Assembly: GCA_029449245.1 (NCBI GenBank)
Contig: JANATF010000003.1
Span: 1,054,001-1,118,000, forward strand
Source: Mortierella alpina
Lineage: Eukaryota > Mortierellomycota > Mortierellomycetes > Mortierellales > Mortierellaceae
DNA: 64,000 bases
Reading direction: 5' to 3'
Part shown: piece after piece, positions 43,960-55,798 of the stretch
How the letters are laid out: every line of letters begins with the position of its first letter
Position numbering within the stretch: the stretch's first letter is position 1
Translations under genes and position numbers: made by a program
Notes under the pieces: generated by a model
What the model was told of the DNA's origin: nothing
The model's database searches: none
What the model saw: only the letters and a program-made list of their open reading frames with translations

Positions 43960-46900
43960 ATGAGTATCGCCAATTTTGGCGAGTTTAAGGCTCGGCAAAA
44001 GTTGGAAGGACGAAGGGTCACGGCGGAAGAGTTGGCGAGCGGGCGCGTGGAAGTCGATTTTGGATACTACTATTACCGCGTTCAACAGAAGCTGGTCAAC
44101 TTGGACTTATGCTGCAGCACGCAGACTCTCGCAACAGGATGAGACTGCCTCGGAGCCAACAACTCTATATGCGACAGATACCTTCGAACTCTCACCCACC
44201 CCCCCAGGGCATGGCGGATCTTGCGCATCCATAGCGTTCATGGTCGACCACGAGCTAAAGCGCCTCGGAATCGACAGCAGCCGATGCACGATACACCTTG
44301 ATGGGCCGCGGACAGTACAGAAAGCCAAGGCCCACAGAGAACGTGATAAGGCTGCGGGAGACAAGCGACGGGCGGTCAACGAAATGCTGCGGAAGTGCGA
44401 AGAGTTGGCTCCGGAGGGCAAGACGTGCCGCACAAAGCGTTTCTCTAAACTCCTGAACAGCACCCGCACCATGACGGCTCAGGAGAGAGAGTATATCCGA
44501 AATGGATTCGAGAAGTTGGCTTGGGACGCCCATGTCTGTTCCGGGGAGGCCGACCTCTGTATCGCACGCCGCCTGAATGACCGTCCCTCCCCCTCCTCGA
44601 CCGCGGTGCTCACCAGGGATTCAGATTTCTTTATTCAACGCCCGGTCAAAAACGTTCTCCATCCGGCGAAGGGAGGTCTCCATCTGTTTACGAAGGAGGA
44701 CACAATGAAGACGCTGCAAATGGATGAAGAGGAGCTGCAGCTATTGGCGATAGCCTCAACGTCAGACTACGCAAGGTCTGTTCTACATTATGGCCTTGTA
44801 CGAAATCATAAGTTCATAAAGGGGCTACTAGTTGAACCAGGACCGGACAGGTTGAGGCGGATGTTGGAACGGTATCAAGCAAGGGTCGGCCAGGCTAATT
44901 TCGAGCACTCTTGGTCCGTATTCGTAGTTCCAGTCGAGCAACTCGCACAGGATCCACCGCTGCACCCAATCTCCGTAGCTCGAGAGAATAATGGCATGCT
45001 CATTGCGCATGTGGCGAGCGAGGACCTTGTACCTTTAACGCCGACCGAGGTAACTTTCTTCTTTTCTTATGGTGTTTGTGGTTGGACCTTGGCTAACTTC
45101 AGTTGCAAGAAACGCTAGTCCAAATCGCAGAGGGAATAAATCGAGGCGAAAGAAGCGATATGCGGTGCGCCCTATCACCTGGGAAGACACGATGATCAGT
45201 CCACCCTCAACGCCCCTACAAAGGAAACGCCGGAGAAAAGCTAAGAACCAGAAAAGGACAGTGCGGTCACGGATCTCTTCCAGAGCAGCCTGCAGTCAGA
45301 AGTACGCCGTACGAGGTATGTTAAAGTTTGACAGTAGTAAGTATGACCCACGACTAGCGACAGTGTCTAACACAGCTCTATATTTTCGCTAGCCTCCGAC
45401 CCACACCCAGAAGACAGTACTCAGCAGGAGCAGGCAGCCATTCCGACTCATGAAATTCTGGACGTCCCGCGCGATAATACCGGCAACTCGCAGGAAGAAG
45501 CACCAAGCGCTCCGCCAAAGCTTCCCTCCGACCAAACTGACGGTCCTTCAGATTACGGCCCTGAACGAGCAAAATATTTCACTAGCGAGCAAATCTTTAC
45601 GGGTGCTCGCTCGCTAAGATCATAGCACTGCAGAAACACGCGCGGCCTTCCGGGGCCAACAAAGAAGGTAGAAGATAGTAAAAGTGCAATTGCTGTAGCG
45701 AGCGAGCAACAAATTCAAGCACTTTTGCTCACGTAGCGAGTTGCTCACTTTAGCGAGCATGCTCGCTAGTTCAGGGCCGTACTTCAGATACAGATGACTC
45801 GCTGGATCAGCTTTGGGGTGGCCTATCTGACGACGCCTTGGCGGAGCTCCTGGATTCTATGGAAGAGGCGAGCCCCACGTCCAATCCAAACGCTAGCCTG
45901 AACGACGCACAATCAAACCCCAAGCGTAAACAGACCAACTGGCAAAATCTTGAGTGTCATTGCCATACGGTGACAGCAGAGCTAGGTTCGTTGAAGTCTC
46001 TTTTAAAAAGGAATCTTGGCCGACGAATCCGCGATAGGTCGGAGCTACACATTGCTCGCGTGCAGAGCACATTGATAGAGCTTTCAGCGGCTTGTCAGCG
46101 ATCTGTTCAAGCAATGACACTGGCAAAGGATGAGCGGACCATCAGGGCAGTTGCAAAATCAGCCAAGAAGGAGATCGATAGAGCCAAGAAGCAGTATAAC
46201 CAAGCCATAAAGGAACTCGAAGCGTTTGGAAGCATCAATCCCGAGGCCAAAACAAACATGGAGCAGGCGCACACCCAGTATTACTATCAGCTCGTCATGC
46301 ACTTAGAGTCAGGTCACTCTGAGATCTGGGACGAGCTCAAGTCAGCACAAGAGCAATTTCAAGCGGCCGTCGGACAGCTGCGTGATGGACAAGTAGCAAA
46401 CGTCGTGGAAGCAACGGTGGGGCACCTCCAAGGGGTGGTGAGAGACATGTCCGACCGCTATCGGTGGACGCATCTGGCACTTTGCCTGTTTGTTGCTGCC
46501 ACCATCTGGGTCCGATTACCGAACGTGCAGTGGAACAACAGGAGAGAAACGAGGACCTGCGAGCGCTATTGGATCTACGGCGAAGTCTGAGCATTGCGTT
46601 CTGGACAGGAAAATTCCTGGTCGGTGAGGTTATGGACACTACCAAGCAGCCGTAAACGACAATGATCGACCGCACCCGGGTCGTTCGTATAGCCCAGACG
46701 GCAGCTCGGATGCTCAGAGAGTGCTGCCCCGGTTGGTGTCTGACCTCTGTCCCATATGGCCACGGCGGGATAATGCTGCAAGTCTCAGAGACTCTCTCCA
46801 GCAAGTTTGCAGAGTTCTTCACTACAAGTCCATCAGGATTACAAACCGAGGTAACTATGACTTGCTCTTCAACACTTGAGAAAGGAAAAGGCCATGGTAC

Positions 46901-49149
46901 TCATATAGGGACTGCACGACACAACGATAGATGGACGTGAAGGATGAGGAACTTCAGGGGAGTAATGCTATCTCTCAGTTTTATAAGATTGAACGAGGGA
47001 AAGCCTGAAGCCGAAAGAGGGTCATTTTTTGCACGAGTCTTCATGGGCGACCGGTTCATGAAGATGACAAGGGAGACCCTTTGCCAAGTTTTAACTTCAT
47101 CCTCCTGTCCCGTGCGCTCCACGATGACCAAGATATTCGGCAATTCAGAAGACATGGTCTTCTCGCTTTTTTTCTCGAGAAAACGAGATACAAGAAATTC
47201 ACGGTTCCGATCCAAGATTTTGCGGACGATAAGGGAGGAGGGATGAGGTCTCTACTCCAAGAAAAGTGGAAAGACGACAAAGGCCGGATTTATGGTAAGT
47301 CAGCGGAATCACTTCTATTCTCAAAGGCTTCAAAGACTATACTTCACCATGTTTGAAAATTGAATCGTTTATACTAAAGCATTGAGATTTACATTGACAT
47401 ACAGAGCCCGGGACTTAGCGGCAAGAACGTCCTCACAAACGGAAAGTATCCAGCTGCTCCATCGCCACAAATGGCCTAGTCGTCCACGCGCTACTTTTCG
47501 ACACAACTCGGAGAAAGACGCCACAAAGAGCCCTGAAGAATGGAGGAAACCCCCCCTCGTGCACGTCCCATACCTTGGAGATAACCTACCACTCGCGCCA
47601 GCAGTACAGACACATCTGCAAAACCAACACGGTCGGATGCACGTTACTGGACTCGATTTGGGTGGAGTCTTTCCATGTGCAGCCACCACCCTCACGCCGG
47701 ACCCTGCCACCAACCAGGCTAGCAATATCCTCGTATCCCGACGATCTGTATACGATGGCACAGAAGACATGCAGACAAAGCTGGCAGCTCGAAAAGCCCA
47801 GCCCATCACACGAAGCCAAGAGCCGGGCGTGAACTACCCATGCATTAATGAGCTCGAGGCCTTAACCCCTCCGCGAGGGCTGCCGGGGATTCGACCCTTC
47901 AAGACTACTGTATATCCAGTGGTATCAAGCGTACCAAGAGCTGCTCGGCTCTTTATACCACTCGACATGGTGGAAGCGGCTGTGCTGGGAGAACTCAAAA
48001 GCCCAAAAAGCCGAATCCGACAAAACCTTCGACGCCATTGTACGCTCCACAGGGATGACAAGATCCGATGCAATGAGGGTCGATGAGGAGACAGGATATT
48101 GTGAGAATCTTGTTCTAGTCGTCGGTGATGGCGATTTCTGTAGTGGACGAGGAAAGCCATGTATGCACAGCTCTATATTGAAACGGCTCATCGTCCAGGT
48201 AGTGTACGCTGCAATTGATTTAGGATATGAAAACCGTGTGATGAAGCGGTTGTAGTTTGGAGTAAAAATAGTCCCTTTTTCTTCCACTCCAGTTTGAACC
48301 TCATGTTTTAGATAGCCTTGAAAACAACGCTTGCCTACCCACTTTCTCTGATACCCCCAAAGTAAGATTGGTACTGCCTTGCCATAGCTTGTCGCTCCGC
48401 ATACGGAATAGGCGATCGAGCAAGAGTAAGGACGGGCGCTACGTTATTCATCGTATTACATTTTCCTCAACCTGTGCCTCTCCCAGTTGTCGACCCCTTT
48501 GATCTGGTTATTATGATCAACAGTACCACCTTTCTATGTGTCCGAGGTCTCCTTCACTGCTAGAACTTCGGATATATCGATACACTACGACGAGATGCAC
48601 AATTGCTCCCGAGCTTTCTGTATGTTTTGTTCACACTCTCCCCTCGCCGTTGCTCGTCCCCGAACATCGACATTGCTCAGTACCAAAACGTGCGGAGGTA
48701 ACTCTTGTACACCTTTGAGCTCCCCAAGCACCTTATATACAAGAGAGAGTTACTTCATCACAACCCCAAATTGGTCTGATATTGATACGGGGTTTTATTT
48801 CATAGGCCAGAGGACACGGTGTTTTTGTATGCCAGGTCCATGAAGAATTACGAGCAGCCGATGCCCGCGCAGTGATCACGAGCTCATCAAGTACAGCTGT
48901 TCCGTTGAGTGCCGTCGTTGCAAGATCTGCCTGCAGCGGGATTCAGCTGGCGCTCACAATATCGCCTTCAGTGGCCGCGAGCACCTGCACGGAAGACCAA
49001 GACCCGAGGGATTCCTTCGTATCAACGAAGATGCGGAGCGGGAGGCGTCCTCTGTCACCCGTACTCGAGACAAGGAAGTAGGCCCTTTCGTCAAAACTTT
49101 GTTGCTTTCGTCTTTTCGCTCCCACCTCTACAGTTTACAACTCGACTGA
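43960..49149 (+). pseudogene. Decayed second XPG/FEN1-Fanzor fusion (gene D)
   Basis: Same order as gene C. The XPG-like part starts at 43960 (MSIANFGEF..., VEVDFGYYYYRVQQKL) and continues in another frame after about 44130 with IHLDGPRTVQKAK, CSGEADLCI, TRDSDFF and STSDYARS. Then come a Lys/Arg-rich linker (45103-45315), an acidic linker and a helical region. The Fanzor part has VTGLDLGG (RuvC-I, 47382-48086 frame), VVGDGDFC, a D-E block YDEMHNCSRAFCMFC (near 48585) and CRRCKICLQRDSAGAHNI (near 48920). Introns include 45050-45102 and 45316-45392, plus one starting at 47296 that ends about 110 bp on. Breaks: frameshifts near 44130, 46540, 46990 and 47880, and a MITE at 45554-45781. It is probably dead, although its motifs are still legible. 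The last exon would overlap the 3' end of the MCM9 gene. Confidence 0.8.
45554..45781. mobile_element. hAT-type MITE with 8-bp target duplication
   Basis: A 228-bp non-autonomous element. Perfect 13-bp terminal inverted repeats, TACGGCCCTGAAC (45554-45566) and its complement (45769-45781), are flanked by the direct repeat CTTCAGAT (45546-45553 and 45782-45789). Eight-bp duplications are typical of hAT transposons. The interior is full of GCGAGC/GCTCGC-type repeats near both ends. Removing the element and one duplicate restores the gene D frame across GPSD-TDDSLDQLW, so it entered an open frame. Confidence 0.93.
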
Positions 49150-51997
49150 TTTGTCGGTCGGGCCTTGGCCATAAGGATATGTCCCCTCTTCGTTTTCGTC
49201 GCTGTCAACTGCCTGGTCAGCCTTGGTATTCATCTTGCTAAAGTGATGGCTCCGATTCTCCGCCTCTCGACTCTGCTGAGGCCTCGGATAGTTCTCATGA
49301 TCGCGAGAGACGCCCTTGCCCTTGCCCTGATTCTTCTCCCTGGCCAGTTCCCGTCGACTGGCTCGCCGGTCGAGCAGGGGCTCATCCTTGATATGTACAA
49401 GACTGTCGTCCTCTTCTATAACCCGCTTGATATCCTGCCGCCGTAGCCGTTCTAGCAGTTCTGCCTCTTGTTGATCATCCAGCACCATACTCCCGCCTTC
49501 CGCCAACAGTTCCGCGCCCTGATCACCATTTGCGCCGTCCTCCAGACGCTTCCGCTTGCTGCGCCTCGTCAACAGCTCACTTTCGGACTCTTCTGGCGAT
49601 TCAGGAAGAGCCACATCTACTTCCGGAGACACCGCTCTGGAGGCCAGGTGCAACAGCCCTAATCGACTGAGCATAGTCTCCTCTTGCCTCCAGTACTCTT
49701 CCTCGGCGCTCTTGGGAAAGCTGGCATGCAACGGATTCACCCCTCCCAGCATAGCAGCTCCTCCTTGAGCGGTGGCTTCAATCAAGGACACGATTACAAC
49801 CGCGTCCTGCACGGTGACCTGATCCCGCGCCATAAGTCGTGCATGTGCTTGACTGAGTCGGATCAGAGATTCCAGCAATCGAATAGTTGTCCTTGCAGCA
49901 TTGCGAAGATCAGCCTTGCGCTGGAGCTGGTAGTAAGAGACAAGGACCTGCTCTGCAGGTGGCGTGAGTTTGGGCTCAAAGTTCGCCTTGATCCAGATGA
50001 GGTACGCCTTCAGTTTGTCGAGGGACCACTGGCCCTCTGTACCCTCCTGAGTACCCGCATCGTCCTCGTTGCTGTCTTCGGCGACATCCTGAGCATCGCT
50101 TTCAGATCCCTGGTCATCTTGGTCTATCGAGTTCGGATCTTCGCCCCGTTCCTCGAGCTCACGCTGACGCCTCATCCGCCTGAGCCGCTTCCGTCGCCTC
50201 AAAATTTCCTTCCTGGAAAGCCTCTTCTTTGCAGGCACAAATCCGTCCACTTTCATACGCGTTTCCAGAATAAACGATGAGATTTTTTGGTCCCAGTTGA
50301 CGTTTCCTGTATCCATCAACACCAACACAATGTCAAATCGACTCAGCAGCGGACTTGCCAGCGCAATATTGATCGAAACTGACTGATCCGGGTCGTACTT
50401 CCCTTTTGGATTGGTGGCCGCGATGACTGAGCACCGCGTATTCAGCTTGCAAACGATTCCAGCCTTGGCAATCGAGATGGATTGTTGTTCCATGGCTTCA
50501 TGAATTGCCACCTTATCGTGTTCCCTCATCCCGCCAAACTCGTCGATACAGCACAAGCCACGGTCCGCGAGAACTAGCGCTCCTGCCTCCAGTTGCCACT
50601 CATTCCCGTCTCTAACTGCCGTGACAGTCAAACCGGCGCTGCTACTCCCGATTCCTGTTGTAAGGACTGATCTAGGATTCAGCTCTGCTGCATATTTCAA
50701 GAACTGCGACTTGCCAGTCCCTGGATCTCCAACGAGCAAAAGATGTGGCTCTCCGCGGACTTTAAGTCCTGACTTGTCGACTTTTTGGACCCCTCCAGTG
50801 AGAACAAGCATAACAGCCAGCTTGACAATATAAAGTCCATAGACCCTCGGGCAGATCTGACTCAGGATGGTATTTCGGGCTGTGAACGGTTTGTTGACAG
50901 CGGGTGCCAGAGCTAGTTCCCAAAACTTTTCAAATTCAATACGCTGCTCCTCCGTGAGACCAATGCCGACTCTTTGTTCGTTGTGAATAAAAACGTGGTT
51001 GGCCAAGAGTGCGAGCTCGATGTCACAGCGTTCTCCTGGCTGTGGAGTCTTCCATCGCCTGATAACAGTACCCCTACAAATATGAAAGGATGATCGCGGC
51101 AGACATTAGAAAATAATAGCGGATGAATATCTTTGGGCATGTTATGAACTGCCTCTTACGTGATAGTAACGTCGTCGCCAGACTTTGCGTGATCAACAAG
51201 GTCGTCATGTAGAATAACAACCATGGATCCGGGGATCGTGCCCATTGTAAGTTTGTTGGTTTGTTCCTGGACTTTAATCTCTTGATAATCACGACACCCT
51301 TCTGGCAACTGACCTGCAACATAAAACCAATATGTGAGTTAATTACTTCCTCAGCTTATCAACATACAAATGCTGCACATCAAAGAATTCGCTTTTGTGA
51401 TTTTCTATTTTTTTACCAGGCGGCGTCTCGATCATCTGAAATTTGATTCCGTTACACGGACGGACATTATTATTGGCCCGACACTTAGTGGGCATAGGCA
51501 CTTGGTTGTATTGCTCTACGTCCGCCAACGCCTCGAACGTTTGCTTGCAAGTGATACAGCTGACCTTTTTTGAGTTTTCCAACATCTTGACCACTCCTGT
51601 CCTAGTTAATGTTCGCACACCAGTATATGAGTAAGTACCGTATTCTTTCGAGAAGTCAATGCGAAGACCCGCCGTCCTGGCCATACCTGGTAACTGTAGC
51701 CGTAATCGACAAGAACGTGCCCACGTCACTCGAGTTTGGTATCGTCATCCTTCGAGACTCGGCCGCAGGAAGACCCATTACGCGAGCAGAACACTTTGGT
51801 TTCAAGTACATTGGAGTTCGAAGTCCGTTCGGCTGCTGTTCCTGACTACTTGGGTCGTCATTGATCCTAATGAGCTCCAGCTGTACATCCTGAAGGATCG
51901 CATCAAGGAACGGAAGCACTGTATGAGGCGAGACTGCAAGTTGAGACCATAGCCTTGAGTCCGAGGCCGAGTCGACGAGCGCCATGATACTAGGCAT
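49135..51997 (-). CDS. MCM9: MCM9-type replicative/repair helicase (four exons)
   Basis: AAA+ DNA helicase of the MCM8/9 branch, involved in homologous recombination and fork repair. Exons, 5' to 3': 51997-51687, 51601-51417, 51313-51160, 51073-49135; phases agree and give 862 residues. The N-terminal OB/zinc part contains [14 protein letters not shown] and a C-x2-C ... C ... C zinc motif (CITC ... [10 protein letters not shown]). Then come Walker A (GDPGTGKS), Walker B (CCIDEF), sensor and ATNPKG motifs, and the arginine finger [24 protein letters not shown] is closer to MCM9 than to MCM8 or MCM2-7. The C-terminal third is a long acidic/basic tail. The start may also be the ATG at 51985. The gene converges on gene D with a predicted 15-bp overlap. 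Confidence 0.92.
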
Positions 51998-52476
51998 CAA
52001 TAGCAGTAACTGTTAGCTGTCTTTTTTCTTTCATTTTTGGGTAAGGAGCTTCGCTCATGAATGCGAATGGGGTACGTTTCCTGCAAAGGAAAGTGTAGCT
52101 GCACCTACTCGATCACTACAGAGTAATGTTGTGTGGTATCTACTGCAAACAAGATATCACAGATCTCCTCATAGTGTCGTTGCAGGATCCCCTGCTTCAG
52201 CGATTCTAATAGCGTCCAATGTAGAAAACGCGATGGCATTGTGTCAGGAACCGGCCTGTATAAACACAAGTGGTCACCTCAATCTGCACAATCTCCAAAC
52301 CGAACGTCGCCTTCTCCGTCACGCTGTCAGAGTGGACTCTACCTCTGAAAAGCTCCTCGCTTTCCGTTTCGAATTCGACCATAGGCGCGTGTGAAGGATC
52401 AAGAATGTGTTCGAACTTTTTCAGTGGTGAATGAGGTCTACTATGCCCCTTAAATTGCACTAGAATGATTTTTTAT
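51998..52476. other. Spacer between MCM9 and the small secreted protein gene
   Basis: 479 bp upstream of MCM9. Small open frames on both strands, none with recognisable features. Nothing else seen. Confidence 0.5.
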
Positions 52477-52728
52477 TTAATTCCAGCAGTGGGCGGAAAT
52501 CTTGTAATAACTGTGGCAGAGCTGCGTAAATCGAACATAGTTGCCTTGGTCGGCGATGCCGCAGGAGCCACCATCCCACTTGCTTGCGGCGAGATTGCAG
52601 ACGGTCTGCGTCTTGTCATTACAGCTGCACCAGGCTGGGAGCTTGGCAGCGTCAGCACTCTGGCTGACGATAACAAGCATCATCATAGTGACAAAGACGA
52701 GGAAGAGAGACTTGTTGGTGATGGCCAT
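52477..52728 (-). CDS. Small secreted cysteine-rich protein
   Basis: An 83-residue protein starting MAITNKSLFLVFVTMMMLVIV, with a clear signal peptide likely cut after ...SADA. The mature part is about 56 residues with six cysteines (WCSCN, TVC, SCG, LCH, HCW), enough for three disulfides. No known family is recognised; the size fits small secreted proteins of fungi. The start was chosen at 52728, because the longer frame from 52794 would place a less typical leader in front. A TATA-like motif lies upstream at 52977-52971. Confidence 0.72.
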   Translation of the reverse strand: MAITNKSLFLVFVTMMMLVIVSQSADAAKLPAWCSCNDKTQTVCNLAASKWDGGSCGIADQGNYVRFTQLCHSYYKISAHCWN

Positions 52729-52970
52729 TTCGAGTAGTTTCTGATAGCAGGAATTATGAGGCAGGAGTAAGAAGAGAGGGCAGCAAGCAGGCAAGGTAAA
52801 AAGGATGATTATCTGCGATCTAGGACGTTACATACACAACCGTTGTTCTTGGTTGCGGTGGTAGCGAGGGTCTGAGAATGACTTACTGCTGCTGATCCGA
52901 GGGAGGGGAGAGGAGAAGAGTGAAGAGGAATGAAGATAAGTGAAGGCGCAATGACCAGACGTGCTGCTTG

Positions 52971-52977
52971 TTTTATA
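52971..52977 (-). promoter_or_regulatory. TATA-like box for the small secreted protein gene
   Basis: TATAAAA on the minus strand, about 245 bp before the start codon. A possible GTAAGT donor in the leader near 52887 would allow a 5' UTR intron. Position and motif only. Confidence 0.3.
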
Positions 52978-53229
52978 CCAATGGAAGGTGAATGTAATAT
53001 ATACACTTCACGACGTTGCCTCAAATCTTACAGCAGCACAAGGATATACCGGCTTGCAAAAAGCAATTGCTCTACAGAGTTTTCGTGTTTGCAGTACATA
53101 CTACACATTAGCCTTCATAGACCTGGCGCCAGATATAATGTCGCTGTGATGCATTCCCGTGCAGAGTTGCACGAGAGAGTAGGCGTATATACAAGCAAGG
53201 TTCCTAAGATGCAAGGTGTATGCAGCCGC

Positions 53230-53790
53230 AGATTTTTTACCAACAGAGGAGGCGCCAAACTTTTTTTATTTTGTCGTACCTGACATAGTCGGAGTCCCTT
53301 GGCTACTGAGTGCATCCTCAGACTATCATATATCCTGGCTATTGTCTCGTCCGTCAATGACTCGCCGGCCCCTTCGCTTGCCCCACGATTTTGCCACAAG
53401 TAACAGCACACCCTTGAGGCGTTGAATCCTCCAACTAAGATTATTGAACATGCACCAAAATGTTCGATTCTGAGCTTGTAACCACCACCATGCCTTGGGC
53501 ATCCCTGCAGACGCAGCCCCACATAGGTCCCGGTATCGCCTGCTAACATTATGGTGTGCAAGTGGGGCGTGGACTTGGAGAATCACTGGATGTGTTGGAA
53601 ATCGCCTCGGGTTTGTTGGCCACATGATGGCACTTGCAAGCGGCACTGACTCATCAGTAGAGCACAACTCGGCATCGAGGGAAGGGGCAGCTTTTGGACT
53701 TAAGGCAGTAGTTACTCTCAAACTGGCTACCAAGGAGCGGAAGTGTTTGAGGTGATCGTTAGCACCTACTTTGGTCTTCATTTACACAGC
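53230..53790 (-). pseudogene. Fossil of a gene A/B-type Fanzor
   Basis: Minus-strand fragments match genes A and B in order: HLKHFRSL (A/B HLNRFQAL), then CKCHHV (identical in B), then GDTGTYVGLRLQG-PRHGGG (A GDKGTGVGSRLKG-SRRGG), then ASRVCCYLW (A/B TSKVCAFC). The fragments lie in different frames with stops between. The D-E pair of the HDEF motif reads GG, so the shifted glutamate is lost, and the zinc ribbon is damaged. A third, long-dead copy of this Fanzor lineage. No terminal repeats were found around it. Confidence 0.7.
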
Positions 53791-55798
53791 CTTGTATGAA
53801 ATGGCGCTCCGTCGCTCCTAGCTTGCTCCACAGCATCGTTCAGGCTTAGATTGCCTCGAATACCTTGCACCCCACCAGGAACACGCACAAAATAGACCAA
53901 TGCGATCGCAGAGATGCTTTCACTGTATTCAATAGAACTTGGACATGATCAGCCGCTCCAGCCTTAAAAATGCTGCATCCAATGCCAACCTTATGTCGTA
54001 TCTCACAGGTCCAAATCTATATTTCTATTCTCTCAGGTGTTTATTCACACACAACGCACAAACAATTGGGCCAGAGTGACAGCTGGCCTGCCCAAGCGAA
54101 CTTTCTATTATGTTATTTTTGAGTGGGAGGGGGTTGACACGGTTAACGCGTCTTGATGAGTTTTGAGGACGAATTTTGAAAGTCGTTGGGAGTCTGGTTG
54201 TGAGGTCCGGTAGGTGGCTATGGGCATTGGCTAGAGAGGTTAGGGAGAGTAGGAGAGAGGGAAGTATTAGCTGTCCCAAATCGCTGGTTTCCTCCAAAAG
54301 AGAACCGTGCAAGACCCTAGAGGCAGATTGAGCTGGCCTTCACACCACTGGAGGATGATAGTCACCGACGCACTGCTCCCGTGAGTCCGGCTTTCTTATT
54401 ACTTTGGGTTTCCTTGGGACCTAAAAGAGAGAACGAACATCCAAAGAACCCCCCCCCCCCGCCACCGCAACCTTCCTATCCAAATCCTGTAGTCGTCTTC
54501 ATGATATCCATGTCCTGCTCTGCCACCCATGCCACACCACCGAAGAAAAGAAAAGAAAAACGGTTAGTAGTATTGTTCCTGGTGTCCTGCCACCTCACCC
54601 CTCAGAAAAAAAGACCTGCCTGTTGTCATGACTCGAAGTACTCCCTTGGGCAGTTCCCTGCGAACACTTACTCTTCAAGACCTAAGAGGAGACGGACATC
54701 ACACAAACAGCCGAAGTGATCCATCCCTTCAGCGTGTTCAGGACCTTATTTCAACCCCCTCTCCCCAGGCTTATACACAGTGCCACTTGTGGACCAGTTC
54801 TCTCACCAGTGGTAGAGCATCAAAGGAACAGCTTACCTTTTGAGCCCTCTCTCATCCTCTCCCGGCCTCTCTCCATATTGGCCAACACCCGGGGCGTGGG
54901 CGTGGCCGGCCGAGGTGGCCTCGCGGCTTGTCATTCACCGCGGCACCCTTTTGCAAGAAAAAGAAAAACAAACGAGTAAGTTGTTAGTTATGAACATTGC
55001 TAATGCAAGAGTGGCATCCAGGTGGCAGACGAGCTCAGTCATAAACATAGTGCCTTTTTCGAGGGGTTTTGCCGAGCGGGTATTGGTCCGTGGGCCTTGC
55101 CTTTATAATGACCCACCCACGGTGAGTGTGGCCAGTCTTAGCGGCTGCGTTACCCTCGCGGGCACCTTGTCTCTAGTGCTGCTCTTTAACGAATTCATTT
55201 AATGGCACCCCCATCAGCGACAAAGGGCCAACACCGAGGCCGTGTCAGTTTGCGGTACATCGATACGCGCATACTGGGGCATCCTTTAAGGAGACGAGCG
55301 ATAGTGCTCGTTTGAAGGTTCCGGCGACTCTATCGCGCGGGAAACAATAAGCAAATGACAAGTGTGAGTAGAAAAGAGTGTCGCTGTCGAACCGATGTTA
55401 AATGCACTATTGCTACGGAGCTCGGGAAGGGTCATGGAGTAGTGACGGTGGTGATGATTGTGTCCGTCGGTAGAAACAGCGCTGCTCATCGAAGGCGTTC
55501 TGCAGGCACCGGTCTCACACGCAGCCATGGAGTGATGCGTTCTGATCCTGAGATAAAAAAGGGGGCTGGCCCTGTTTCTGCATCTTCTCTTCACAATCTG
55601 AGACAAGTCTACACCGAGTGTGGCCTGGAGGCGCAGTCGGAGGCTTCTCAGTCAAATCGCCCTGCGTGCTCCTACAACCACCTTGCCTGCTCCCACTTGT
55701 GTGCTCCTCATTACGTCGCCTGCTCATCTTGCATCGTCTTTCCTCATTGATCGGACCGTATATCACAGGTGATGTGGGCAACTCAGAGTAACCTTTGG
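53791..55798. other. Intergenic region without recognised genes
   Basis: 2.0 kb. Contains a run of ten C at about 54452 and short open frames with no family features. No tRNA or rRNA recognised. Confidence 0.5.

Noticed and set aside
43976-44125. Frame-2 start of gene D as an intact N-terminus
   Set aside because: Its first ~50 residues are nonsense relative to gene C; frame 1 carries the XPG-like start, so a frameshift is the better reading.
53791-55798. rRNA or tRNA genes in the GC-varied stretch
   Set aside because: No conserved rRNA core or cloverleaf recognised by eye on either strand.
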